This document shows positions 15,925-22,706 of a stretch of DNA of 34,896 nt, piece after piece. The position numbers and the translations under genes are program-made. Within the stretch, counting starts at the first letter, position 1, and every line of letters begins with the position of its first letter. This DNA is from DASSUW01 sp036520135. Lineage in GTDB: Bacteria; Actinomycetota; Thermoleophilia; Solirubrobacterales; Solirubrobacteraceae. The DNA lies in NCBI GenBank assembly GCA_036520135.1, contig DATDKF010000264.1, forward strand, positions 1 through 34,896, read 5' to 3'. The notes under the pieces were generated by a model, which saw nothing but the letters and a program-made list of their open reading frames with translations, searched no databases and had not been told where the DNA came from.

Positions 15925-17121
15925 TCAGGACCCCGGCGTGATCTCGCGGAACGTGTTCTGGACGATGCCGGCCGTGCCGAAGGCCTTGAAGCCGTTGAAC
16001 ACGTTCGGGTCGTACACGAGGTTCACCTTGCTCGACCCGGCCGACAGGCCGGCCGGGCCGTCGATGACGATCGAGCCGAAGACCGAGACGTTGCCGGTCA
16101 GGTTGATCACGTTCCCGCCCACGTTGTCCAGGTTGGCGTGGTAGATGATCCCGTAGAAGTCGGCCGTGCCGTTGATCTTCGCGATCGTGCCACGGGCGAT
16201 GACCACGTAGCCTGGCTTGGTGGCGGTGTTGTAGACGTTGTTGCCGTTGTACTGGCAGTTGTCCGCGTACTCCATGAACACCATCTCGCCCGGCTGGTCG
16301 CCCTGGAGCGACGGCGAGCAGCCCGTGTAGTAGTTGCCCTCGGACTTCGCGCGCTCGCGCAGCTGGTCCAGCGCCTCCACGCTCACCGCGCGCGGCTGGT
16401 CGGGGTTGCTCGTGACCGTGTTCGGCTGGATCTGACCCTTGTCGGCGTCGTAGTCGGCGCAGCCCGGGGAGGCGAGCGAGCAGCGGACGATGATGTCGCC
16501 GGCGGGGAATTGGTTCGACGTCCCGTTCGTGTCGATGATGACCTTGTTGCCGTTGTTGGACGTCTCGAAGTGCCCGGACACCAGCGCCGCGCGCGGGAAG
16601 TTCAGCGCCACGTTCTCCGCCTCCACGAGAGCGACGAGCACGCGCGGGCGGCCGCGGACCACGCCGGAGGCACGCACCCACAGGAAGTTGTCGTCGTTGG
16701 CGTCGTACGTCGGCTGGGTCGTCAGCAGGCTGTCGCTCCAGAAGTTCGGCGAGGCGCCGCCGTTGTCGCGGACCTGCGTGACCCACTGCGTGGACCCCGT
16801 GTGGTCGACCGTGGTGAAGTTGTTCTGCATCGCGGCGCCGTTCGGACAGTCGGCCGCCGTCGAGGACGCTGTGCAGGACGCCGGATACGCGGTCGCCGTC
16901 GTGGCCGAGGGCCAGCGCGTCGAGAGCTGGTAGATCTGTGCGTTCAGCACGCCCTCGGTGACGTGGAAGGACGACTCGCGCTCACGCTCCCTCCGCGAGT
17001 CCTGCTGGTCGGAGTCGGTGAAGGCGGCGAGGCTCATGCCGAACGCGAGCAGCACGGCCATCACCAGCATGGCGGTGACGAGCGTGCTGCCCCGCTCGTC
17101 GTTCAGGCGTCGGGTCAGCAT
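15925..17121 (-). CDS. PilX-like minor pilin / pilus-associated protein
   Basis: 398 residues. The N-terminus RRLNDERGSTLVTAMLVMAV is prepilin-like (positively charged leader, Gly then a ~20-residue hydrophobic helix), but it has Gly-Ser instead of Gly-Phe, and Thr in place of the Glu at mature position 5, as in PilX/GspK-type pilins that cap the fibre. The rest is a large beta-rich ectodomain (about 60-398) with cysteine pairs (PASCTASSTAADCP; VRCSLASPGC) and repeated ING/NLTGNVSVFGSIVIDGP stretches typical of right-handed beta-helix or 'DUF-type' polymer-like domains. ATG at 17121 overlaps the upstream gene by 7 nt. It is the last of three consecutive minor pilin genes. Confidence 0.78.
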   Translation of the reverse strand: MLTRRLNDERGSTLVTAMLVMAVLLAFGMSLAAFTDSDQQDSRRERERESSFHVTEGVLNAQIYQLSTRWPSATTATAYPASCTASSTAADCPNGAAMQNNFTTVDHTGSTQWVTQVRDNGGASPNFWSDSLLTTQPTYDANDDNFLWVRASGVVRGRPRVLVALVEAENVALNFPRAALVSGHFETSNNGNKVIIDTNGTSNQFPAGDIIVRCSLASPGCADYDADKGQIQPNTVTSNPDQPRAVSVEALDQLRERAKSEGNYYTGCSPSLQGDQPGEMVFMEYADNCQYNGNNVYNTATKPGYVVIARGTIAKINGTADFYGIIYHANLDNVGGNVINLTGNVSVFGSIVIDGPAGLSAGSSKVNLVYDPNVFNGFKAFGTAGIVQNTFREITPGS

Positions 17122-18089
17122 GTCTGTGTCTCCGTGATGGACGTGCCCAGAAGATGCGCACGGTCGTAGACCTTGAGCTGGTAGGTGTGCGTCCCCTTCG
17201 GCACCGTGATCTGCACGACGACGCCCGACTCGACGCGCTTGACGCCGTCGACGTACCACTCGTAGTCGAGCGGCTTGCTCTCGGGGTCCTCCGAGCCGGA
17301 GCCGTTCAGCTGCACGGTGCAGGTTGTGGGGTTCAGCAGGTTGTAGGTGAAGAGCGCGACCGGCGCCCGGTTCTGGTTGCGCAGGATCACCGACGTGGTC
17401 AGCTGCGTCGCCGCCGGACGCTTCGTCGGGTCGGCGTCGACGACCAGCGTCGTCTCGACGCGCGAGATCGTCTCGCGCGCGGCGTCGCTGGTGTCGGTCA
17501 CGAGGCCGGAGTCGCCGGAGTAGCGGAACACCGAGCGGTCCGGGGCAAGCGAGGCGTTCGTCAGGTGGTCGGCCACGATCCGCTGCGTCGTCCAGCCGGC
17601 GCCGGGGCACTCGACCGCCACCGGCACGGCCGGAGGCAGCGCGCTCGTCCACGTCTGGGTCTGCACCCACAGCACGCCTCGGGTCGTCGACGCCGAGAAG
17701 CCGGCGCCAGGGACCGCGCCGGACGTCTGGAGGCAGTAGCGCACCCGGCGCACGTTCGCGCTGTTGGCCGAGCCGGGCGGCTGCACGTCGTTGATGTCCT
17801 TGAAGATCAGGTCGTACGGCAGGTTGCGGTCGACCGACTTGGGCTGCGTGCTCAGCGCGACGTTGGTGATGATGTCGGCCGGGCTCGCGAGGTTGCGTAG
17901 CTGACGCGCGAGCCGGTCGGCGCTCTGGCGCGCCATCGTCTCGCCCTCCGTCTGGCGCTCGATGTACTTGCTCTGGCGCACCAGGCCGGTGAACGCCGTG
18001 AGGGTCACGCCGAGGATCACCAGCGAGAGCAGCGAGGCGACCAGGACCTCGACCAGCGTGAAGCCGGACTCGTCACCCGCCCGCCTCAC
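17115..18089 (-). CDS. PilW-like minor pilin with C-terminal PKD-type domain
   Basis: 324 residues with a class III prepilin signal: short leader ending in Gly-9, then FTLVEVLVASLLSLVILGV with Glu at mature position 5. The middle part is a variable pilin ectodomain with two probable disulfides; the last ~85 residues (RAPVALFTYNLLN...GSGSEDPESKPLDYEWYVDG...GTHTYQLKVYD) match a PKD domain, an Ig-like fold found in cell-surface adhesins. Start is GTG at 18089, in a GTGA overlap with the upstream minor pilin gene; upstream codons in frame are only the antiframe. Substrate of PilD. Confidence 0.85.
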   Translation of the reverse strand: MRRAGDESGFTLVEVLVASLLSLVILGVTLTAFTGLVRQSKYIERQTEGETMARQSADRLARQLRNLASPADIITNVALSTQPKSVDRNLPYDLIFKDINDVQPPGSANSANVRRVRYCLQTSGAVPGAGFSASTTRGVLWVQTQTWTSALPPAVPVAVECPGAGWTTQRIVADHLTNASLAPDRSVFRYSGDSGLVTDTSDAARETISRVETTLVVDADPTKRPAATQLTTSVILRNQNRAPVALFTYNLLNPTTCTVQLNGSGSEDPESKPLDYEWYVDGVKRVESGVVVQITVPKGTHTYQLKVYDRAHLLGTSITETQTC

Positions 18090-19522
18090 TTGGTCACCGG
18101 TCCCAGGAACGTCGACTCCATGTAGTGCTTGTCGACGGCGGTCACGTAGTAGGTGTGCTGGAGCCCGTTGGTGTCGATGTCCGGCCACGTGACGTTCGGG
18201 CCGTTGTCGAACCAGCGGTCGTAGCGGTTCTGGAGCGCCTGGCCGTCGCGATACACGCGGTAGAACTCGACGCCGTCCGTGGGGCCGTCCGGGTCCTCCG
18301 GCGACGGCCGGCTCCACGTCAGCGTGACGCTGCCGTCGGCGTTGCGGGTGCCCGCGAGGGCGGTGGGCGGGTTCGGCGGCTGGTTCAGGGCCGTGACGAT
18401 GCGCGGCGCCGAGGGGTCGCCCTGGCGCGCCACGCCCGCCGGGTCGCGGTCGTAGGCGTAGACGACGTAGGTGAGCGGATCGGTCGCCGGCGGCGCCGTG
18501 TCCGTGCAGGTCGTGTCGAGCCGCTGGTCGGCGAGCGCGCAGACCACCGTCTCGCCCCCGAGCAGGCTCACGCGGCGGACCTCGTAGCCGACGATGTCGC
18601 GCTCGGAGTTGGCGTCCCACTCGATCTCGACGGTCCCGAAGATCGTGCGACCGCCGGTGACGCGGCGCGGAGCGAACGGCTTGCGGCGGTTGAGGATCAC
18701 CGTCTCCTGGCGACCCGGGCCGGAGACGCCGTACTGGTTGAACGCCTCGGCGGAGATGATGTAGGGCCCGTCGAGCGTGCCGGTCTCGGTCGGCCCGATG
18801 TCCCAGGTGAGCATCCAGTTGAGGCCGGAGGTGCCTTGCTGGACCGGTGGCGGCTGCTTGACGCTCCCGTCGAGCAGCCAGTTGATCGCCGTCGGCTTCG
18901 ACGACGTGGTGACGTCGACGATGACCGCCGTGGTCAGCGGGTTGGTGACCGTCGTGCCGCCGCGCGGCACGATCGAGCGGATGGCGGGGCCGCTGGCCGA
19001 GCCCGGGTTGTTGATGATCCCGGTCTGCACGACCTGCCGCTGGACGCCGTCCCGGCGCCAGCTGACCGTCGTGGTCACGCGCTTGTAGTCCTCGGGGTTC
19101 TTGTCCTGCGTGCCCGGGGCGGTGCTCGTGGAGCAGAACGTCTCGGTGGCCGAACGCGCCCCGCCGCCGTCCTTCGCGTCGTCCATGATGCAGACGTCGA
19201 TGGCGATCGTGTAGCTGACGTTGTTGCGCACGATCACGTAGCCGCTGCCCGGCGTGTCCTCGAGGCCCGGGATCGCCTGGAGCGCCGCGTTGACGCCCGG
19301 CTCGGACACGCGGTCGTAGGGGATCGAGCGCGCCGCCTCGATCAGCTCACGGGCGACGTTGGTGGCCGCGTCGCGCTGCCGCGTCGCGGCATCGGCGCGT
19401 GAGGAGGCGTTGAGGATCGCGGCGGTGGCGAGGACGCCGACCAGGAGGATGAACGTCGCCGCGACCACCTCGATGAGCGTGAAGCCCCGCTCATCGCGTG
19501 GATCGAAGGAGGTGGACCGCAT
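18086..19522 (-). CDS. PilV-like minor pilin with Ig/Fn3-type extensions
   Basis: About 478 residues. Prepilin leader MRSTSFDPRDERG then FTLIEVVAATFILLVGVLA with Glu at mature position 5. After the pilin domain (to ~165) come an Ig-like module (~170-290; IRSIVPRGGTTVTNPLTTAV) and two fibronectin type III-like modules (~295-385, VEIEWDANSERDIVGYEVRR; ~390-478, VTLTWSRPSPEDPDG). Such extended minor pilins often sit at the tip and bind surfaces or partner cells. I chose ATG at 19522; GTG at 19525 immediately precedes it. No strong Shine-Dalgarno or promoter is visible; its own transcription start may lie between the pilA terminator and 19522. Confidence 0.85.
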   Translation of the reverse strand: MRSTSFDPRDERGFTLIEVVAATFILLVGVLATAAILNASSRADAATRQRDAATNVARELIEAARSIPYDRVSEPGVNAALQAIPGLEDTPGSGYVIVRNNVSYTIAIDVCIMDDAKDGGGARSATETFCSTSTAPGTQDKNPEDYKRVTTTVSWRRDGVQRQVVQTGIINNPGSASGPAIRSIVPRGGTTVTNPLTTAVIVDVTTSSKPTAINWLLDGSVKQPPPVQQGTSGLNWMLTWDIGPTETGTLDGPYIISAEAFNQYGVSGPGRQETVILNRRKPFAPRRVTGGRTIFGTVEIEWDANSERDIVGYEVRRVSLLGGETVVCALADQRLDTTCTDTAPPATDPLTYVVYAYDRDPAGVARQGDPSAPRIVTALNQPPNPPTALAGTRNADGSVTLTWSRPSPEDPDGPTDGVEFYRVYRDGQALQNRYDRWFDNGPNVTWPDIDTNGLQHTYYVTAVDKHYMESTFLGPVTK

Positions 19523-19599
19523 CACGCTGTGTCTTCGGCCGCATCCGGCGTGGGCTTGAGGGCGCTCGACATTCGTCGGACCGGCGGGCGCTTAAACGA

Positions 19600-19625
19600 C
19601 GAAGCGGGCCCGGAGGCCCGCTTCG
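19600..19625 (-). terminator. Intrinsic terminator after pilA
   Basis: Perfect 11-bp stem CGAAGCGGGCC / GGCCCGCTTCG with loop CGGA, 29 nt beyond the pilA stop, followed on the minus strand by GTCGTTTAAG. It separates the highly expressed pilin gene from the minor pilin operon. Confidence 0.85.
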
Positions 19626-19653
19626 CCTAACTGCGTGTCTGGAGGTGCGTCGG

Positions 19654-20085
19654 CTACCAGGTGAGGCTGGCCGGGCAGCCGCCCTTGGTGTTGGGCCGCG
19701 TGCAGGAGCGGTTCACCACGCCTGCGGCCGTCTTGGCGATGAGGAAGTGGTTCCCAGTGACGGAGGTGACGTCCAGCGTGTAGCTGTTGGCGCCCTGCGT
19801 CACCGCGAGCGACGCGCCGGCACCGGTGTTGAGCGACTGCTCGATGTCCTGGAGGTCGGCGGTCGAGGCGTTGTAGTTCTGGTTGTCCGTGTACCAGGTC
19901 TCCATGGCGGTCTGAGCCTGACGGACGGCCGACTTGCCCTCGGTGTCCTGCGCGCGGGCGCGCTGGCCGAGGAAGGCCGGGAGAGCGATCGCGGCAAGGA
20001 TGCCGATGATCAGGATGACGACCAGGAGCTCGATCAGGGTGAAACCCTTCTCGTCCTGAGCGCGCTGGCGGAGCTTGTAAAGCAT
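19654..20085 (-). CDS. pilA: Major type IV pilin
   Basis: 143-residue type IVa-like prepilin. Leader of 14 residues ending in Lys-Gly, then FTLIELLVVILIIGILAAIA with Glu-5 of the mature protein (residue 19), the classic N-methylated pilin helix. The globular part is short (mature ~129 residues) and ends with a probable disulfide-bounded loop (SCTRPNTKGGC). The ATG at 20085 follows a strong AGGAGGG Shine-Dalgarno (20095-20101); an upstream in-frame ATG at 20259 lies inside the riboswitch leader and is not used. Own transcription unit: riboswitch upstream, terminator downstream. Processed by PilD, polymerised by PilB/PilC. Confidence 0.97.
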   Translation of the reverse strand: MLYKLRQRAQDEKGFTLIELLVVILIIGILAAIALPAFLGQRARAQDTEGKSAVRQAQTAMETWYTDNQNYNASTADLQDIEQSLNTGAGASLAVTQGANSYTLDVTSVTGNHFLIAKTAAGVVNRSCTRPNTKGGCPASLTW

Positions 20086-20164
20086 TTGGGTGGTCCCTCC
20101 TGAAGGGATCGTTGGGCCTGTGCACTTCCTTGCCAGGTCCTCGGGTCCCGTTCCCACCACCGGC

Positions 20165-20240
20165 GGTGGCAACCCGGCTTGCTCCCATCCGGGGAGCTCC
20201 GTGGCTTTGCGCCTCACCCTCGCGGGCGATTTGCCTTTGA
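20165..20240 (-). promoter_or_regulatory. Cyclic-di-GMP-I (GEMM) riboswitch in the pilA leader
   Basis: On the minus strand the aptamer shows all GEMM-I landmarks: P1 closing pair GGCAA (20231-20235) with TTGCC (20168-20172); a 6-bp hairpin TCGCCC/GGGTGA capped by a GCGA tetraloop (20214-20229); the invariant GGCGCAAAGCCACGGAG segment (from about 20213); a second hairpin GCTCCC/GGGAGC (20181-20197); and AAGCCGGGTTGCC closing P1. A likely switch lies downstream: GGTGGTGG (20154-20161) can pair either with CCACCGCC (20162-20169), which overlaps the P1 3' strand, or with ACCACC (20089-20094) right after the Shine-Dalgarno. Identified by eye; not scored with a covariance model. Confidence 0.92.
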
Positions 20241-20263
20241 CACCTCGGTTCTCTGGCACCCCC

Positions 20264-20292
20264 GTTATCGGCGTGTTCGCCGCAACCCTTAA
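20264..20292 (-). promoter_or_regulatory. Candidate pilA promoter
   Basis: GATAAC (20264-20269) with a weak TTAAGG -35 (20287-20292) 17 bp upstream would start transcription about 17 nt before the riboswitch aptamer. The -35 matches the consensus poorly. Confidence 0.35.
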
Positions 20293-20324
20293 CCCCTCGT
20301 TATCCCTGGAATGGACAACCGGTC

Positions 20325-20750
20325 TACCCTCGATGGATGCTCGGCCGCCGCTTCCTCCTGCTCGTGGCCGTGCTCATGGGTCTGACGGCGCTCGCGGCGA
20401 GCATCGCGCCCCGTGAGCCGCTGGTCCGCGAGCGGGGCACCGCGACCCCGTCGCCGACGCCGACCACCGAGGCGGCGGTGGGTCCCGCGACCCCGATCCG
20501 CACGATCGACAAGACCATTTCGACGGCCGACGGCCCCGCCAAGGTCACCGTCCACGAGGGCGACCTCGTGCACCTGACGATCGAGAGCACCGAGCTCGGC
20601 AGCGTGTCGGTGATGGACGAGATCAAGCCGATCGAGCCCGAGTCGCCGGCGGAGTTCGACCTGCTGGCCGACGAGCCGGGCTCGTACCCGATCGAGCTGC
20701 TCGACTCCGGGCGCCGGGTCGGCACGCTCGTCGTCCGCCCCGCGGACTAG
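20325..20750 (+). CDS. Small secreted or membrane-anchored protein, function unknown (gene 20337-20750, with its -10)
   Basis: The 137-residue product starts at ATG 20337. It has an N-terminal hydrophobic segment (MLGRRFLLLVAVLMGLTALA) that is either a signal peptide or an anchor, a Thr/Pro/Ala linker (to ~55), and a beta-rich domain of ~80 residues (DKTISTADGPAKVTVHEGD ... FDLLADEPGSYPIELLDSG ... VGTLVVRPAD) with a cupredoxin-like strand pattern but no Cys/His/Met copper ligands. I do not recognise a named family. TACCCT (20325-20330) is 6 nt before the ATG, so the mRNA is probably leaderless. Divergent from pilA; overlaps the convergent gene by 4 nt. Confidence 0.75.
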   Translation, partial: YPRWMLGRRFLLLVAVLMGLTALAASIAPREPLVRERGTATPSPTPTTEAAVGPATPIRTIDKTISTADGPAKVTVHEGDLVHLTIESTELGSVSVMDEIKPIEPESPAEFDLLADEPGSYPIELLDSGRRVGTLVVRPAD

Positions 20751-20929
20751 GACTCTGGCTCGCGCCGCGCGGCCTGCGCGTCGTGCTGGGGGTCGTAGCG
20801 CCCGCTGCCCTCGCACCACGGGCACGTGACCGACTGCGGCGTCCCGCCGAGGGCGGAGATCACCTTGCCGGTCCCCCGGCACGGGGTGCAGACCTGCGGA
20901 TCGTGGGGCTCGGCCGGTGCGGTGCTCAC
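20747..20929 (-). CDS. Mini DnaJ-type zinc-finger protein
   Basis: A 60-residue protein with two CxxCxGxG motifs (CTPCRGTGK at 14-22 and CPWCEGSGR at 36-44), the zinc-binding unit of the DnaJ cysteine-rich domain, without a J domain. Stand-alone short versions of this kind are frequent in actinobacteria; the role is unknown (possibly a metal- or redox-sensitive adaptor). It is the last of three co-directional genes (cupin, hypothetical, this one) and lies 12 nt after the hypothetical gene. Confidence 0.75.
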   Translation of the reverse strand: MSTAPAEPHDPQVCTPCRGTGKVISALGGTPQSVTCPWCEGSGRYDPQHDAQAARREPES

Positions 20930-20941
20930 GGCCGGGCCAGG

Positions 20942-21622
20942 TTACCCGAGGCCGGGCGGCGCGACCGAGGTGGACGCGCGGGCGTCCTCTCCCGCGTCGA
21001 GCAGCGGGTCGGCCGGGCGGTCGGTCGGGAGCGCGCGGCGCAGCGTCGGCGGCACCTCGCGGTCGGTCAGCGGGCGCAGGAGCCCGAACTGGCGGAAGAC
21101 GTTTTCGGCCTTGCCCGTGTCGGCCACGCGGAACAGCAGGCCGTAGATGGCCGGCGCGCCGAGCGGCGAGCGGGCCGCGATCTCGTCGGCCATCTCGGGC
21201 TCGAAGCACTCGACGGCGTCGTCGCCCAGCGGCTTGGTGAACAGCAGCGCGGCGTTCGGCGCGTCCTCGGAGTCGCCGAGCACGGTCAGCGCCGAGCCGC
21301 CGAGGCTCGTCCACAGCCAGCCCTCGATCCCCTGCTCGCGGGGCACCACGGCGGTCGCGCTCAGCCGCTTGAGGATCGGGAAGCGGCCGGTCATCCCGCC
21401 CGCGCGCGCGGCGCCCGGGTCGACGAGGCCGAGCTGCAGCGTGCCGAGCGGCAGCCGCAGCGGGGCGCGCAGCGAGCGCTCGTAGGTGATCGACGCCCCC
21501 ATCGCGCTGAGCCGCAGCAGGTCCAGCGCCTTGCGGCCGCGGCCCCACGAGCGCGGGGCCTCGAGCTCGAGCACGTACTCGCGCAGGCCGGGCGTGGCGG
21601 AGCTGGGAGGCGGAAGCGACAT
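20942..21622 (-). CDS. Hypothetical protein of about 226 residues
   Basis: No family recognised. The product appears soluble, with no signal peptide or TM helix. It has motifs such as LREYVLELEAPRSWGRGRKALDLL (shown as two parts of one N-terminal region), PLRLPLGTLQLGLVDPG, and GWLWTSLGGSALTVLGDSED. Codon use and GC at third positions match its neighbours, so it is very probably a real gene. ATG at 21622 is the first start compatible with this; the longer frame to 21784 is the cupin antiframe. Probably co-transcribed with the cupin upstream and the zinc-finger gene downstream. Confidence 0.65.
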   Translation of the reverse strand: MSLPPPSSATPGLREYVLELEAPRSWGRGRKALDLLRLSAMGASITYERSLRAPLRLPLGTLQLGLVDPGAARAGGMTGRFPILKRLSATAVVPREQGIEGWLWTSLGGSALTVLGDSEDAPNAALLFTKPLGDDAVECFEPEMADEIAARSPLGAPAIYGLLFRVADTGKAENVFRQFGLLRPLTDREVPPTLRRALPTDRPADPLLDAGEDARASTSVAPPGLG

Positions 21623-21668
21623 CTCTACGGCGGTTAATCGGCGCGCGCACGCGCCCGCTTGAAGGCTC

Positions 21669-22034
21669 CTATCGGTTGTCGCGGTGCACCGTCTCCGGCG
21701 AGAAGGCCGGCAGGCAGACAGCGACGTAGGACGCCCCGCCGGCCTCCGGCGTCGAGTACCGGACCCACTCGCCGCCGCGCACAAGGACGGCCTGCCCGGC
21801 GCGCACCTCCAGCGCCCCCTGCTCGTGCTCGATGTGCAGGCAGCCGTCGATCACCACCGTGTACTCGTCGAAGTCCGGCCGCTGGCCCGGCTCGAGCCAG
21901 CCTTCGGGCGAGCGCATGTGCGCCACGCTTACGCGCTCCTCGCCGGTGTTGACGCGGCCGACGTACTCCTCGATCAGCTTGGGTTTGGTGCCCGCGGCCT
22001 CTACGCGCGCGGGGGATTCGATCAGATCGGGCAT
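21669..22034 (-). CDS. Cupin-domain protein
   Basis: 121 residues with a single cupin barrel: GQRPDFDEYTVVIDGCLHIEHEQG (in two adjacent strands), EVRAGQAVLVRGGEWVRYSTPE, and YVAVCLPAFSPETVHRDN. The usual metal-binding His residues of motif 1 are replaced (DFDEY), so metal binding and catalysis are uncertain; it may be a ligand-binding or detoxification protein. ATG at 22034 lies 21 bp from the ATG of the divergent HlyIII gene; TATACC is 7 nt before it. Confidence 0.82.
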   Translation of the reverse strand: MPDLIESPARVEAAGTKPKLIEEYVGRVNTGEERVSVAHMRSPEGWLEPGQRPDFDEYTVVIDGCLHIEHEQGALEVRAGQAVLVRGGEWVRYSTPEAGGASYVAVCLPAFSPETVHRDNR

Positions 22035-22041
22035 CGATGCG

Positions 22042-22049
22042 GGTATACC
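22042..22049. promoter_or_regulatory. Palindromic -10 shared by two divergent genes
   Basis: The palindrome GGTATACC reads as TATACC on both strands: 6 nt before the plus-strand ATG (22056) and 7 nt before the minus-strand ATG (22034). The minus-strand copy is also preceded by TG (extended -10). No clear -35 on either side. Confidence 0.5.
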
Positions 22050-22055
22050 AAGGGG

Positions 22056-22706
22056 ATGGACCACCGGTCCGATCTTGTGCCGATCCTGCGCGGCGTCACG
22101 CACTTCTGGGCGTTCTGGTGTGCGCTGGCCGCGACGATCCCGCTCGTCCTGCTCGCGCCCGGCGGAGCGGCGCGCGCCGCGGCGATCGTCTACGGGAGCG
22201 GCATGTGCGTGCTGTTCGCCGGCAGCGCGCTGTTCCACCGGCTGCGCTGCGGCCCGCGCCTGCGCTCGCTGCTGTGCCGGATCGACCACAGCGTGATCTT
22301 CATCTTCATCGCCGCGAGCTATACGCCCGTGGCGCTGCTCGTGCTCGACGGCCCGTTGGCATGGACGCTGTTCGCCGCCGCGTGGGCGGGCGCGCTCGCG
22401 GGCGTGACGCTGAGCGTGGCGTGGATCAGCGCGCCGCGCGTGTTGTTCGCCGCCACGTACGTCGCCCTCGGCTGGATCGCACTGATCGCGCTGCCCGAGC
22501 TGGTGTCGCGGCTGCCGCTCGCGCCGCTGCTGCTGATCGCCGCCGGCGGGCTCCTGTACACGGCCGGCGCCGTCGTCTACGCGCGTCGCCGCCCGGATCC
22601 GTGGCCGACCGTCTTCGGCTTCCACGAGGTCTTCCACGCGCTGGTGATCCTGGCCGCCGCCCTGCAGTTCGCCGCGATGGCCGGCTGGATCATCCCCGCG
22701 GGCTGA
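22056..22706 (+). CDS. Hemolysin III / PAQR-family integral membrane protein
   Basis: 216 residues, seven predicted TM helices. Family marks are GSALFHRLRCG in TM2, RIDHSVIFIFIAASYTPVAL in TM3, and FGFHEVFHALVILAAALQF at the end; the Ser, Asp and three His residues form the zinc site shared by HlyIII and eukaryotic adiponectin receptors (ceramidase-like CREST superfamily). The biological substrate in bacteria is not settled and the name hemolysin is historical. ATG at 22056 without Shine-Dalgarno; overlaps the convergent CDF gene by 17 nt. Confidence 0.9.
   Translation: MDHRSDLVPILRGVTHFWAFWCALAATIPLVLLAPGGAARAAAIVYGSGMCVLFAGSALFHRLRCGPRLRSLLCRIDHSVIFIFIAASYTPVALLVLDGPLAWTLFAAAWAGALAGVTLSVAWISAPRVLFAATYVALGWIALIALPELVSRLPLAPLLLIAAGGLLYTAGAVVYARRRPDPWPTVFGFHEVFHALVILAAALQFAAMAGWIIPAG

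Noticed and set aside
20086..20259. N-terminally extended PilA starting at 20259
   Set aside because: The extension coincides with the riboswitch leader, and a strong Shine-Dalgarno precedes the ATG at 20085, which gives the normal prepilin leader.
20254..20269. Sigma-54-like TGGCAC-N5-TTAT on the plus strand upstream of the gene at 20337
   Set aside because: The -12 element is imperfect (TTAT, not TTGC), sigma-54 is absent from actinobacteria as far as known, and a better -10 (TACCCT) lies next to the start codon.
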